Assembly: GCA_020639155.1 (NCBI GenBank)
Contig: JACKHF010000001.1
Span: 992,001 to 1,056,000, forward strand
Direction: 5' to 3'
Origin: Phycisphaeraceae bacterium
GTDB taxonomy: Bacteria; Planctomycetota; Phycisphaerae; Phycisphaerales; UBA1924
DNA length: 64,000 nucleotides
The position numbers and the translations under genes are program-made. Below the pieces are notes generated by a model. It ran no database searches, was not told the origin of the DNA, and saw only the letters and a program-made list of their open reading frames with translations. Positions within the stretch are counted from its first letter, which is position 1; every line of letters begins with the position of its first letter. This document shows, piece after piece, positions 8,420-18,385 of the stretch.

Positions 8420-9679
8420 TTACGGGCAGCCAGCCGCGTAGGCGTTGCCAAAGCAGATGTAATCAAAGATATTGATCTGCATGTCGCTATTGCAGTTGGC
8501 GTACATGTCCTGTTGGGTAAAGTGGTTCCCGAAGCAGATGTAATCGAAAATATTCAGCGTGCCGTTCCAGTCGCAGTCGGCATAACAGAAGTCGGGGATA
8601 TACGCAAACCACAACTGGATCTCGCCCTGCGGGTTTCGCCCTTCGCCTGCGACATATTGACCGCTTGCGCTGATCGCCTGCGCGCCGGTGAGATGCCAGC
8701 CACCAAGATCAAGACCATACTCCTGTTCCAGCACCTCCTGGAATGAGAGCAGACCATCACGCACCGTCCACATGATCGCGTTCGGAAGCGGGTTTGATCC
8801 GTATCCTGATTGGCCCACACCCACCATCCCCGAATCATCGATGCGGAGATCCGATCCGGAATCGGCTGGATTGAGTAATCCCACGACAGTCCAGCCATCC
8901 TTTGGATCCCACACGGCCGCGGTCGGTTTGTTTGATTCCGGTGTTGCTGTGCCAGCGGCGCGCCATCCGTTGGCATCAAGAGAAATAAGTGCCGAGTTGA
9001 AGGTGCCGCCGGGCGCATCGCCGAGCGGCTCGAACCCGCCCGATGCAGTCCACCGCACGGCCTGCTGTCCATTTGATCCGAACGAGTTGCCCACTCCCAT
9101 TGTGCCCGGTGCATTGAAGTCGGCTACGTACGCCTGCACCATACCGACTGGATATTCGGAAACAAACGATGTGCCTGCAGTGGCTTCCCAAAAGATCGTG
9201 TTGTACGGATTCGGCGAGGAGTTCTGGCGCAGCAACCCGTTGACGAACGTGCCCGCTTCATTGCCGAATGTACCATAACACGTCCAGCCGGATGGAAAGC
9301 CGGGAACACCTGTCGGCGGTTGTGTTCTTGTGTACCAGATAACCGGATATGCTGAGCCACCAATATTCCAGTTCATGCCATAGGTCACAGTACCATCGCT
9401 GCTGGTGCCGGTCACAATCCCATATCCGCTGTTGAGCACAGGGAGGAACTGGAATCCGTTCTGTTGTGTCCAGATGAACGGACCGTTACCAAGCACTCCC
9501 ATGACCGCGCCAGTATTGTCAACAACCTTGATGATGGGCTTGGTCGAACCTGAGGGGCCTGCTGGCGCGGGGCCGCACGCAACAAACTGCGCTTGTGCAG
9601 ATGCCACACTGCCACACGCGCACAGAATCATCAGCACGCTCGCGGCACGCCCGTATCCGCATCCAACACCAGTCTGCAT
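8420..9679 (-). CDS. Secreted HAF-like repeat protein with dockerin-like tail
   Basis: 419 residues. A signal peptide of about 30 residues ends near 'GSVASAQAQ'. The body has repeated strands of the type 'GTVTYGMNWNIGGSAYPVIW', 'QQAVRWTASGGFEPLGD' and 'PTAAVWDPKDGWTVVGLL', resembling HAF-type extracellular beta-propeller repeats (W-x2-GxFxxLG pattern). The last 55 residues are the two-loop dockerin-like module (8420-8587). The second EF-hand loop is degenerate: 'NCNSDMQINIFD' lacks the first acidic ligand, although all six cysteines are kept. This copy is isolated from the main array by 26 kb. A GAGG motif lies 9 bases before the ATG. Extracellular, probably surface-attached; ligand unknown. 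Confidence 0.82.
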   Translation of the reverse strand: MQTGVGCGYGRAASVLMILCACGSVASAQAQFVACGPAPAGPSGSTKPIIKVVDNTGAVMGVLGNGPFIWTQQNGFQFLPVLNSGYGIVTGTSSDGTVTYGMNWNIGGSAYPVIWYTRTQPPTGVPGFPSGWTCYGTFGNEAGTFVNGLLRQNSSPNPYNTIFWEATAGTSFVSEYPVGMVQAYVADFNAPGTMGVGNSFGSNGQQAVRWTASGGFEPLGDAPGGTFNSALISLDANGWRAAGTATPESNKPTAAVWDPKDGWTVVGLLNPADSGSDLRIDDSGMVGVGQSGYGSNPLPNAIMWTVRDGLLSFQEVLEQEYGLDLGGWHLTGAQAISASGQYVAGEGRNPQGEIQLWFAYIPDFCYADCDWNGTLNIFDYICFGNHFTQQDMYANCNSDMQINIFDYICFGNAYAAGCP

Positions 9680-10248
9680 ACGTCAGCCTCACTTTCAGGG
9701 CTGCACACAATCGGCGCAGTCGCCGAACGTATCGACCAGCCCGCTGAGGCACTCGACCACAAGTATTCGGGGGGAACGGAATGAGGCTGCTGCTCCCATT
9801 GCTGCCCTCAGAATCGCTCCAGATGTCACAGATGGACCAGTGCCGGGCAGAAGCAGCAATGCCGTGATCTCAGAGAAAACCTCCTGATATGGCCAGGGAC
9901 GCACCAACTCGTTCATTTGAACGGTGGAGCAGTGGCTGCCCAGAACGCACGTCCGGGAGTCTGAACATCCCCAAAGAAACCCAAAAACTTGCATGGAAAA
10001 TCGAGTTCTGCGCTCACAAACAAGAACTTGGGAGATAGTCTATGGGTTTGGGTTGGTATCGCGGTTTTTCAGGCGTGAACTGGCTCTGAACACGCCAAAA
10101 TCGGGTACAATCTGAGCCCCAAACGAGCTGCATGGTGAGCAGACACGCTCGGCACTGCACACCGTGAGGCGGGGGAGAGTTTTCCGGTAGGTGGTTCGCC
10201 CTCGATCAGAGGAGCCCGCTATCCGGTGGAGAAGAGGGAACGGTTCGA
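9680..10248 (+). other. 569-bp intergenic region, no convincing gene
   Basis: Contains the divergent upstream regions of 8420-9679 (minus) and 10249-12150 (plus). ORFs of up to 99 codons exist but lack ribosome sites and recognisable sequence. No hairpin followed by a T-run was found. A 5' leader or an unrecognised small RNA cannot be excluded. Confidence 0.5.
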
Positions 10249-12150
10249 ATGCGATTGCTGACACGTCTGACCCGGCTGTTCTCTCGCGCGGTGCCCATGC
10301 CGTCAAAGCCTCGGTACAGCCAGCAGCCGATGATGCGGACCGCCTCACCCGCCACCACCAGAACCGCAAGCCCACTGTTCAAGGCACTGCTTGATGATGT
10401 CTCGCGCAACAGCACCTCAGCGGCACTGTCAACCGTAGAGGCTGATGTCGTCGATCCAGCGATGCATGGCGAGCCCGGATACGCACTTGCAGCATCTGAA
10501 CTTGCACACAAGGCTGGCGCAGCGGTTGCCTCAAAGCTTGTCGAGCCGACATCCGCGGTTGCGCTGATGGATGCGCCAACTGATGATCATGGCCATCGTG
10601 AATCATCAACTGCGACTGAGAATCACACGAAGCGCGCTGAAATCACGCTGAAGAAACCGTTTGAGTTCAAGTCATCGCGTACACATGAGCCACCCGATCG
10701 CATTGAGGAGAAGTCGGTAGCACCATCAGCTTCTTCGCACGCCGAGAAAAATACGAGCGAGGCTGCCTCGACACCCTCTCTAACGGTTATTGCGAAGCAG
10801 GACAATGCTTCCCATACTCCTCCTGAATCGAAGCCTGCAACTGCTTCTTCACAGGGCTTGTACTTTGGGCCTTCACCGAATGTTGCGCCTGCGAAGCCAA
10901 AGCAAGCTGTGAAGGTATCGACTGTTGAAGCAACGCAATCAGATCCCAATACACCGGTCAATGAACCGCTAAGGGAACCAGCGCCCGCATCAGACGAGAT
11001 GCCAATCGTCAGTACAGTGCAGAAGAACATCGATAAGCATCTGGAAGAACTTCGAAGCGTTGTGGATCGCAAGAACACTACGAAGGACTCAAGCACAAAC
11101 ACCACGTCCAGTGATGAGCCGAGGTATGCAGGCTCAATCGGATTTGTTCCGTTTTCTGATCGTAACAAACCAACAACGGATACGACGAAGACTGATCAGA
11201 ATAACGCTTCTGAAGCCTACTCATCCGAAGGTGGTGTTCGCGAACCTGCAACACCCCGGTATCCTCGCATCCACAACCCGCACATCACATTCCAGAGTAA
11301 GTCCGGCATGTCGGATGATGATGCCAAGGACGCATCGGCCAGACCTGCACGCCCTGTGCCCGGAAGGCATGATCCCATGGAATCGAGCGTCACTGTGCGC
11401 GACGACTCGGATGAAAAGGCTGAGACTCCCGTTAAGCCCGCACGCCCGACATTGATCGAGGAGAACGACGACGAGTCATCCTTCGTCGGGTCCGTCGCTT
11501 CGCTGGCAGGTGTGGGCAGCCTTGCCGATCTTGCACGCAAGACAAACACCGGCGCGGGCATCGATCCGAAGCAACTGCGCGAGCTTCAGATCACAGCGAC
11601 AGAGATCCTTGGTGCGTTGCGTCGCGTTGGCGAGCAGCTCGATCAGCAGCAGGCAAGCTCTGAGAAACTTCTCTCCATTGTTGAGCGAATGCCAGCGATG
11701 CTTGGCACGGTGCCCCTGCTGCACGATGCACAGGAGGAGATGTCTCGCGCTGTGCGCACCATGGAGCAGACCATCGCCTCGGGCAACACCAAGGCCGACG
11801 TGCTGACAGCTCGTCAGACCGAGACGATGGCAAAGCAGACGGGCGTGCTTCGCGAGCTTGAGCAGTCGGTCACATCGAGCGCAACAACGCACTCGCACGT
11901 TGCCAATGCGATGACCGATCTGCACACCGCGTTCACCGGCGTGCGCGGCTCGAACGAGAAGCTCCAGTCCGCGATGGAAGCGATCGCAAAGCGTCAGGAC
12001 AAGCGCGAGTACGCGCTCGCCAAGCTCGTCCGCCGGGCGCAGTTCACCGCGATGGTCGCGTTCCTCGTTGCGTTCTTCTCGGTTGCAGCTGCAGCATTTG
12101 CTATCGCGCTGGCACTCTCGCCGGAACTCCGCCAGGCGCTGGGGCTGTAG
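10249..12150 (+). CDS. Large coiled-coil protein with C-terminal membrane anchor, unknown function
   Basis: 633 residues, no signal peptide. Residues 1-400 are low-complexity, rich in Ser/Thr/Pro/Glu/Lys and probably disordered. Residues about 420-590 form helices with heptad-like patterns ('ELQITATEILGALRRVGEQL', 'MSRAVRTMEQTIASG', repeated 'ETMAKQTGVLRELEQSV'), suggesting a coiled coil. A single hydrophobic segment near the end ('AMVAFLVAFFSVAAAAFAIA', about 600-622) is followed by a short tail, so it is tail-anchored with a long cytoplasmic portion. The design recalls methyl-accepting or structural scaffolds, but no signalling domain is visible. GAGGGAA precedes the ATG by about 10 bases. 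The stop lies 15 bases from the convergent gene. Confidence 0.7.
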   Translation: MRLLTRLTRLFSRAVPMPSKPRYSQQPMMRTASPATTRTASPLFKALLDDVSRNSTSAALSTVEADVVDPAMHGEPGYALAASELAHKAGAAVASKLVEPTSAVALMDAPTDDHGHRESSTATENHTKRAEITLKKPFEFKSSRTHEPPDRIEEKSVAPSASSHAEKNTSEAASTPSLTVIAKQDNASHTPPESKPATASSQGLYFGPSPNVAPAKPKQAVKVSTVEATQSDPNTPVNEPLREPAPASDEMPIVSTVQKNIDKHLEELRSVVDRKNTTKDSSTNTTSSDEPRYAGSIGFVPFSDRNKPTTDTTKTDQNNASEAYSSEGGVREPATPRYPRIHNPHITFQSKSGMSDDDAKDASARPARPVPGRHDPMESSVTVRDDSDEKAETPVKPARPTLIEENDDESSFVGSVASLAGVGSLADLARKTNTGAGIDPKQLRELQITATEILGALRRVGEQLDQQQASSEKLLSIVERMPAMLGTVPLLHDAQEEMSRAVRTMEQTIASGNTKADVLTARQTETMAKQTGVLRELEQSVTSSATTHSHVANAMTDLHTAFTGVRGSNEKLQSAMEAIAKRQDKREYALAKLVRRAQFTAMVAFLVAFFSVAAAAFAIALALSPELRQALGL

Positions 12151-12165
12151 AGCAGCCAGTGCACC

Positions 12166-13551
12166 TTATCTGAGTGGGATGATCCGCACAGCATGCCACG
12201 CTGTGATGTTGTCTGGGGTTGGTACAAACGCAAGCGTGTTCTTTTCTCTGTCTCCAAAGTAGAAACCACGCTTGTCATGTGAGCCGTCCAACTGAACGAG
12301 AAACTGCGTGCGGTCATCCGAAAAGCACACAGGCACATTATCCATGGATGAGACAGCAAACTGGATCTCGTGCTTTGCGAGAAAATCGAATGCTGCTGTA
12401 TATGGGTCGAATCCGTCCGCACTCTTTGACAATGTGTTCGCACCAACCGGTTGCATCGCATTGCCTTGGTCAGTCTGTCGTCGCAAAGGCACCAGGCTGC
12501 GCGGGCCAGTAAGCTCCGGCTTTCGTGTCGACGTGTCCGTCGCCAGATCATACTCCCAAGCATCGGTTTTGCCGAATCCGCCGGGCACTCCCGGAGCCAG
12601 CTTGTCGGTCGATTCATACAGCATGGTGCCGTCGTTGCGTACCTCCATCACAATTTCTGCTGGCGTGAAATACCTGCCGCTGTAGTTCATGTAGACAAAG
12701 CCCGCATCAACCTTCCCGTGCGCGCCGGTTTCCGTTTGGAACAGATGCAGGGGGATCGTTGCAAATGCAAGCTCTGAATGGAATGACGGCCAGTCGTCGT
12801 ACGGTTTTATGATCTCAAGTTCTTGCAGGTTCGTCATTGCGTAACACGACATGTCATCCGAAAATACAAGATCAATCGTTTTGTCAGCAACATCAAATGG
12901 GAATGATGCAACACTGCGGACGACACCTGTGTTCTCATCATGCACAACGTACCAGATTTTCTTGCCCTGCGTGTGACGGATGACATGCCGATTGTCTCTG
13001 AGCTGCTTTACAGGCTCAAACACACCTTCAGGAGCTCTGACAATGTTGTTTTCATCGATGACACGAACATCCTCGTAGTTATACGTGCCATTTATGTAGA
13101 TGTAGATCTCATTGTTCTGCGACAGAACAGGCTTGACACGCCGACGAGCAAGCACGGTTGACACATTCCATGTCTGGTAGTTGACTGTGTAGATCACATC
13201 AGAAGAACCCGGAGCATCCTTGCTGCCAAGCAGCTGCATCATCAGCAGATCGCGCCTCGGCATGCCGGGCAATGATCGTGTCAGCAACTCTGGCATTGCG
13301 CCTACATCTGTGATATGCAGGCGCTCGACGATCGCAAGCGATGGTGCCGTATGCACACTCCACACTTGTGCAATGAGATGCCCCCTACTGCCTTGCATTT
13401 CCATTGTTGTTACAACAAGAAACCCGGGAGGTGTAGCAGTATCCCCAGATGCTCCAGAGAGCTGAGCACGCCCGACGCCCGGTGGGAGATCCTGTGCAAG
13501 CACAGGTGCGATTGCGCTGATCAAACCAACGAGAAGTGCAAAGTACCTCAT
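12166..13551 (-). CDS. Exported protein of unknown function
   Basis: 461 residues with a clear signal peptide (MRYFALLVGLISAIAPVLA, cleavage before QDLPPG). The body is beta-rich with recurring short strands and turns ('GFLVVTTMEMQGSRGHLIAQ', 'SDVIYTVNYQTWNVST', 'NNEIYIYINGTYNYEDVRV'), which would fit a propeller-like extracellular domain, but no family was recognised. It lacks the dockerin-like tail and PEP-CTERM tail of other exported proteins here, ending simply 'TAWHAVRIIPLR'. No strong ribosome site is seen at the ATG. It is convergent with 10249-12150. Confidence 0.6.
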   Translation of the reverse strand: MRYFALLVGLISAIAPVLAQDLPPGVGRAQLSGASGDTATPPGFLVVTTMEMQGSRGHLIAQVWSVHTAPSLAIVERLHITDVGAMPELLTRSLPGMPRRDLLMMQLLGSKDAPGSSDVIYTVNYQTWNVSTVLARRRVKPVLSQNNEIYIYINGTYNYEDVRVIDENNIVRAPEGVFEPVKQLRDNRHVIRHTQGKKIWYVVHDENTGVVRSVASFPFDVADKTIDLVFSDDMSCYAMTNLQELEIIKPYDDWPSFHSELAFATIPLHLFQTETGAHGKVDAGFVYMNYSGRYFTPAEIVMEVRNDGTMLYESTDKLAPGVPGGFGKTDAWEYDLATDTSTRKPELTGPRSLVPLRRQTDQGNAMQPVGANTLSKSADGFDPYTAAFDFLAKHEIQFAVSSMDNVPVCFSDDRTQFLVQLDGSHDKRGFYFGDREKNTLAFVPTPDNITAWHAVRIIPLR

Positions 13552-13625
13552 GCTGTTATTCTTCGGATTGAAAACTGATCAACCTACACTATTCTGTACT
13601 GACCTGCCACGACTGGAACACACAT

Positions 13626-14183
13626 ATGGGCAAAGCACCAAACCTCCGATATACCCAGCCTCTTCCAGCCAACTCCATAGCGATGTTTGTACAGTTGTTC
13701 GAGCGCCAGAAGGCCTCGGCCGAGCACGCCATAGAGCAGATTACAGACGAGCATCTCTTTGCCAGACCCACGGACGGCATGAACTCGATCGCCATCATCA
13801 TCCAGCATATCTCGGGAAACCTGCGATCGCGCTGGACAGATTTTCTGACCAGCGACGGCGAGAAGCCCGATCGCAACCGCGACACCGAGTTCGCAGAACC
13901 TCCGCACGATCGCGAGCTTCTCATGCAGAAGTGGGATGACGCGTGGGCGATCACGCTCGCGTCTATTGGCTCGCTCTCACCCGATGATCTGTCGCGCATC
14001 GTCACGATCAGATCCGTGCCGCACACGGTACATGCTGCGTTATGCCGGAGCATGGAACACATCGGGTACCACGTCGGGCAGATCCATCTGCTTGCGCGCC
14101 TGCTCCACGGATCGGCAGGCTGGAACTGGCTGACAATACCGCCCGGCGGATCGCAAACATTCAACGATCAGTTGATGAAGTAG
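13626..14183 (+). CDS. DinB-superfamily (DUF1572-type) protein
   Basis: 185 residues. 'MNSIAIIIQHISGNLRSRW', 'LTSDGEKPDRNRDTEF' and 'CRSMEHIGYHVGQIHLLARL' are characteristic of DUF1572 members of the DinB/YfiT four-helix bundle family, which bind a divalent metal through three histidines. The candidate ligands are the His of 'IIQHISGN', and 'EHIGYHVGQIH'. Members include thiol-dependent transferases (bacillithiol or mycothiol S-transferases) and uncharacterised proteins. Cytoplasmic. A second DinB-type gene lies at 35112. The substrate is unknown. Confidence 0.85.
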   Translation: MGKAPNLRYTQPLPANSIAMFVQLFERQKASAEHAIEQITDEHLFARPTDGMNSIAIIIQHISGNLRSRWTDFLTSDGEKPDRNRDTEFAEPPHDRELLMQKWDDAWAITLASIGSLSPDDLSRIVTIRSVPHTVHAALCRSMEHIGYHVGQIHLLARLLHGSAGWNWLTIPPGGSQTFNDQLMK

Positions 14184-14420
14184 CGTTCTTTTCCTGCCAG
14201 TCTGACACCCGGCATCGCAGAAAAATCAGCTGCTGCGCGTCCCGGTCGCGTTATCTCGTGGCAAACGCGTGTCCCTTTCGCTGCTGGAAACTGGCACGAG
14301 CTTTGCAAATCTGTGTACGAACCCGCACGCGGTTGGCGCGACGTGTATGACACGCCGCGCAACAGAAGTGTCTGCGTGCGCATGAGGCACACAGAAAGTA
14401 CACACAGAAGGAGGAATCAC

Positions 14421-14888
14421 ATGCTCACACGTTTCCGCACATCACCGTTTGACACAGCAAGCACACGATACACCACCGACATCAGCAGACTGCTCGATGC
14501 AGCTGCGACCATGCTCGGGCAGTCGAGCACGCTCATCGGCTCAGAGAGCGCAGCGACCGAGCGCGCTCCCGCGATGAGCATCTGGCGCGAGGAAAACGCG
14601 ATCATCGCGGAGTTTGAGGTGCCCGGCTACACCATCGACGACATTGAGGTGACCGCAGACGATGGCACACTCACCATCCGAGGCGAGCGCAGCGCAGAAA
14701 CCAAGACGAACGAGAACGCAACACCGATCCGCATCGAGCGTACGCACGCGCAGTTCGAGCGCTCGATCAATCTCGGCGCACCGATCAACGAGGAGGGCGC
14801 AGAAGCAACGCTGGTCAATGGTGTGCTGCGCGTGACAGTGCCGCTGGCATCGTCGGCTCAGCCCAAGCGCATTGCGATCAAGTCGTAA
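14421..14888 (+). CDS. Hsp20/alpha-crystallin small heat-shock protein
   Basis: 155 residues, typical length. It holds unfolded proteins in the cytoplasm without ATP. The alpha-crystallin domain spans about 48-145: 'MSIWREENAIIAEFEVPGY', 'DDIEVTADDGTLTIRGER', and the closing 'LVNGVLRVTVPLA' with the conserved G-V-L. A short C-terminal 'KRIAIKS' supplies the I-x-I-like motif that docks neighbouring subunits. The ATG at 14421 follows AAGGAGGA at 14408-14415; the in-frame ATG at 14313 lacks such a site and gives unrelated sequence. A terminator follows at 14924. Confidence 0.93.
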   Translation: MLTRFRTSPFDTASTRYTTDISRLLDAAATMLGQSSTLIGSESAATERAPAMSIWREENAIIAEFEVPGYTIDDIEVTADDGTLTIRGERSAETKTNENATPIRIERTHAQFERSINLGAPINEEGAEATLVNGVLRVTVPLASSAQPKRIAIKS

Positions 14889-14923
14889 TACGGCACATCA
14901 CAATCGAGACGAGCATCGCAGAA

Positions 14924-14962
14924 GCACGCCCGGGGACTGCGGTCTCCGGGTGTGTTCATAAG
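14924..14962 (+). terminator. Rho-independent terminator after Hsp20 gene
   Basis: A 14-bp stem with three G-T wobbles: 14924-14937 pairs with 14942-14955 around a TGCG loop, followed by a modest T-containing stretch (ttcat). Confidence 0.65.
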
Positions 14963-15048
14963 TACTGAAGCTGCCTGCATTGCTTGATTGAAAGCGACAA
15001 CCAGAGCCGTGTTGTAGCGTGTTTATGTCGTTGAATTATCTGCTTCAT

Positions 15049-17583
15049 TTATCCGGATGGCGGCAGCTCGGCTTTCCATGACGCTGCCTCGTCGCTTTTT
15101 CCCTCGGACTCAAGTAACTCGATGAGTTCCTTGAAAGCATCGATGGTCCAGTCAGAATCGGGCCCAAGTTTTTCCAAAAAACCGTCGGCTGCGGAACGGA
15201 GCAGCCCGATCGCTTCGTCTTTCTTGCCATGGTCCTTGATAGTCACCGCAAGGTTGTACTGGAACGTTTCGTGCATGGAATGCTGTGGAGGGAACGACGG
15301 CGCACATTCGGCGATCGCGACGCGCAACTCCTCTTCCGCTCTGTCATACTGTCCGAGTTTGCGATATGTCGTGGAAACATTGTTGCGGAGATAGCCGACA
15401 AGTGTGCTCGAAGCACCGAGCGTGCGTACAGCGGTATTGATCGTCTTTGTTTCCATCGCGAGTGCGTCTTCCAGTCTGCCAAGCCCCTTATAGAACGATG
15501 TGACCATTGTTGTCGCACGGATGTAGTTGGGATGATCCTCACCGAGTGTGCGACCGATGCCATCGAGTGCATTCAGCGCGATCGGGAGTCCTTCCTCATA
15601 CCTGTCGAGTGTGTACAGCGAGTTGGCATAGTTCGACGCAAGGATCAGCGTGGTTGCGTTGTCATCCCCATAGGCTTTGGCGAAGCGCTCCCACAGATCC
15701 TTCTTCATCGCAGCGCCCTTGTCGTAGTAGCCTTTGTCGTCATAGGCATTTGAGAGCGTTGACATTGGCGCCATGGTGGTGATGTCATACTTACCGAACG
15801 CACGTTCCGATCGTTCTACCACATCCTCAATAAGTGTGATTGCCTCATCAACCTTTCCGGCAGCGTAGAGCGTGTGCCCAAGATTCCCCGCTGCTGTGAG
15901 CGCTTCGCGACTGTCTTGGCCGAAAACGCGCTCGCTGCGCGCAAACACATCGCGCTTCGTGGACTCTGCTTTGTCAAAGTCTTCCAGCACGTCATAGACA
16001 GCGCTGAGTGTTGCATCGGCTTCGATCGACACCTCGTTGTCAGGACCGAATAGCGTGTTTGATTCCTCGCTTGTCCGCGTCGCCAGCGGAAGCGCTTCAT
16101 CAATGTCGTTCAAATCCATGAGCACCGCTGCTCTGGCGGTCTTGAGCCGGAGTGTTTCCTCGGTCGGCGCTGGGCCAAGATCCTTGAGAATGTCCATACC
16201 AAGGTCTGCTTCGTGGAGCGACTTGTCGTACTCTCCAAGATTTCGATAGGCTGTTGAGAGCAGGCTGCGCACGCTCATGCGAGCTTCGGGTTGATTCGCA
16301 AGTGTCTGGTCGGCTGTCTCCGACGCATCATCGAGCACGTCAATAACTTTCAGATCTTTGCTGTCGAGCCCGGGGTTGGCAGCGGTGAGTATGTTGGTAA
16401 CAAACTTCGAGAACGCGCCGGCGCGCTGCGCCTGCTTTGTTGCTTCCGTTGTCTGGAACTCCGCGTTCTTTCGCTGCGCCGTTGCTTCATCGAGCGCCCG
16501 GAGCGAAACCACCAGCGCTCCTGTGGACACAAGCACCACTACTGCGCCTGCAAAAGCGGCAATCTGATATCTCCGAACTGTTCGGCTCAGTGTGTACCAC
16601 GCGCTGTCGCGGCGTGCTGCGATCGGCTCGCCAGCAAGATACGCGCGAAGATCTGCAGCAAGGTCGCCTGCGGACTGGTACCGGCGCTCGCGCTCCTTTG
16701 CCAACGATCGCGTCAACACGGTAGCAAGGTCTTCGCTAATCTCGGCTCTGAGCGATCGAGGCGGCACAGGTGCCGACGATGCAATGTGGTCGAGTGTTGT
16801 CTTTAAACCACCTGACACATCGTACGGGAACCTTCCGGTCAGCAGTTGATACAGCATCACGCCAAGTGAGTAGATATCCGTGCGACTATCGATAGCGTCG
16901 GGATCACCCACGGCCTGTTCCGGACTTGACCATGGGAGCGAGCCCATGAACTGGCCTGTGACCGAGAGCGTCGGTCTTGCAACGATGGACTCAGCAATGT
17001 TTGTATCAGTAGCTTTGGCAAGCCCGAAGTCGAGGATGTGTGCCCCTCCTTCGGCATCAACAAGGATGTTGTTTGGTTTGAGATCTCGATGGATCACACC
17101 GCGCTGATGCGCGTACTGCACAGCTTCTGCGATATCCGCAACGATCCGTACCGCGTCGGCAACAGCGGCTGGCGAGGAGTTCCCATCATCAGGCACAGCG
17201 TGCATGAGCGCCTGATCGAGCGTCTGGCCCTCGACATACTCCATGACAAGATACAACTGGCCATCTGATGTCATGCCCGAGTCGTACACGCCAACGATTG
17301 CGGGATGCTTCAGTGCAGCAACAAGTTCGATCTCCCGTTCGAATCTTCTGCGCGAAGCTCCTGAAGCGAGCGCGCCATCAAGCATGACCTTGACAGCGAC
17401 GCGCCGACGCGTAGACCGCTGGATTGCAGAATAGACAACGCCCTGCCCGCCGCGCGCAATCTCTTTGAACTCGTCGTAGCCTGAGATGGACACAGTGCTG
17501 GGTATGCGATCGACTGTTCGTCTGAGCTCTGCAACAAGCGCGTCGTCGGACTCAAACCAGCTTGCGGACTTTGTATCGCCCAT
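15049..17583 (-). CDS. Membrane serine/threonine protein kinase with extracytoplasmic TPR domain
   Basis: 844 residues. Kinase domain about 35-315: glycine loop 'ARGGQGVVY' (43-51), catalytic Lys65 in 'RVAVKVM', catalytic loop 'HRDLKPNN' (165-172), DFG at 185-187. One membrane helix (about 341-361, 'IAAFAGAVVVLVSTGALVVS') is followed by about 480 residues of tetratricopeptide-like helices ('LLSTAYRNLGEYDKSLHEAD', 'NLGHTLYAAGKVDEAITLIE'), which bind proteins. The start follows GGGGAG, 25 bases after the stop of the sigma-factor gene. Kinase next to ECF sigma factor is a standard planctomycete arrangement, suggesting that phosphorylation and the sigma factor serve one pathway; the target is unknown. 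Confidence 0.92.
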   Translation of the reverse strand: MGDTKSASWFESDDALVAELRRTVDRIPSTVSISGYDEFKEIARGGQGVVYSAIQRSTRRRVAVKVMLDGALASGASRRRFEREIELVAALKHPAIVGVYDSGMTSDGQLYLVMEYVEGQTLDQALMHAVPDDGNSSPAAVADAVRIVADIAEAVQYAHQRGVIHRDLKPNNILVDAEGGAHILDFGLAKATDTNIAESIVARPTLSVTGQFMGSLPWSSPEQAVGDPDAIDSRTDIYSLGVMLYQLLTGRFPYDVSGGLKTTLDHIASSAPVPPRSLRAEISEDLATVLTRSLAKERERRYQSAGDLAADLRAYLAGEPIAARRDSAWYTLSRTVRRYQIAAFAGAVVVLVSTGALVVSLRALDEATAQRKNAEFQTTEATKQAQRAGAFSKFVTNILTAANPGLDSKDLKVIDVLDDASETADQTLANQPEARMSVRSLLSTAYRNLGEYDKSLHEADLGMDILKDLGPAPTEETLRLKTARAAVLMDLNDIDEALPLATRTSEESNTLFGPDNEVSIEADATLSAVYDVLEDFDKAESTKRDVFARSERVFGQDSREALTAAGNLGHTLYAAGKVDEAITLIEDVVERSERAFGKYDITTMAPMSTLSNAYDDKGYYDKGAAMKKDLWERFAKAYGDDNATTLILASNYANSLYTLDRYEEGLPIALNALDGIGRTLGEDHPNYIRATTMVTSFYKGLGRLEDALAMETKTINTAVRTLGASSTLVGYLRNNVSTTYRKLGQYDRAEEELRVAIAECAPSFPPQHSMHETFQYNLAVTIKDHGKKDEAIGLLRSAADGFLEKLGPDSDWTIDAFKELIELLESEGKSDEAASWKAELPPSG

Positions 17584-17608
17584 CGTGGTGTTCTCCCCGA
17601 ACGGCTTG

Positions 17609-18196
17609 CTATCCCTCATCCTCAACCTGAGCAGCAATAACAGCACTCAACCGACGGAGCACGCGCGTCTTAATCTGATACACGCTGTCGATGCTGACAC
17701 CAAACTCGGTAGAGACTTCCTGCGGAGTTCTGCCCTTCTGCACGTAGGCCTCAAAGGCACGCAGATCGCGTTCTGCGAACTCTGCTTGCACGATGAGCAT
17801 GGCCTGACGCATGTGGTATTGCCGCCATTCCATCTCCCAGATCTCGTCAGCATCGGTATCGATATCCTGAATACTCGACGCTCCGGAACCTACTAGCGTT
17901 GTCGGGTCTGATCTCTGACGGAGTTTTGCATAAATCGCGTGGAGAGTGATTGTGCGCAGATAGCCGCGGAATCGACCTTTGGTGGGATCATACTCGAATC
18001 CCGGCATCGCTTTGGTCAACGCCATCAGTACGTCCTGTAACACGTCGTCTGCGTCCGGTCCAAACAGTCCATGTTTCTTCGCGACTGCACGGATCAGCAA
18101 CTCATACCGAGCACAAAAATCGCGCCACGCCAACTGATCGCTCCCGGCTGACAACCGGTGAAGCAGTGTAATGTGCGTAGTCATGTCACTAGCCAT
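17609..18196 (-). CDS. ECF-type RNA polymerase sigma factor
   Basis: About 195 residues. Region 2: 'WRDFCARYELLIRAVAKKHG', 'DADDVLQDVLMALTKAMPGF', 'YDPTKGRFRGYLRTITLHA', very close to the planctomycete-specific ECF groups. Region 4: 'LRAFEAYVQKGRTPQEVSTE', 'FGVSIDSVYQIKTRVLRRL' is a helix-turn-helix for the -35 element. Linker residues between are acidic. No anti-sigma gene is adjacent; instead the TPR kinase follows, so control by phosphorylation is plausible. The start is uncertain (TTG 18238, ATG 18196 or ATG 18184), with no clear ribosome site. It is divergent from the giant repeat protein at 18386, a possible target. Confidence 0.9.
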   Translation of the reverse strand: MASDMTTHITLLHRLSAGSDQLAWRDFCARYELLIRAVAKKHGLFGPDADDVLQDVLMALTKAMPGFEYDPTKGRFRGYLRTITLHAIYAKLRQRSDPTTLVGSGASSIQDIDTDADEIWEMEWRQYHMRQAMLIVQAEFAERDLRAFEAYVQKGRTPQEVSTEFGVSIDSVYQIKTRVLRRLSAVIAAQVEDEG

Positions 18197-18385
18197 GCAG
18201 GTTATTGCCCCTGTGACTCTTGAGTGTTTGTCCGCCAATGAACACCGGACGAATCGATTGTGTCAGATCGTCATTGGCGTGCCACTAGTTTAGGGAGAAC
18301 ACCTCTGCATTGCCCATTCCACATGGTGGTTCAATGTCGAATCCGGGAGTCGGCACTGAGAAGAAAGAACGGGAGACGTGGTCAT

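Noticed and set aside
9695..9916. Possible 72-73-residue minus-strand ORF upstream of the 8420 gene
   Set aside because: The peptide looks passable but there is no ribosome site and no recognisable family; kept as part of the non-coding gap.
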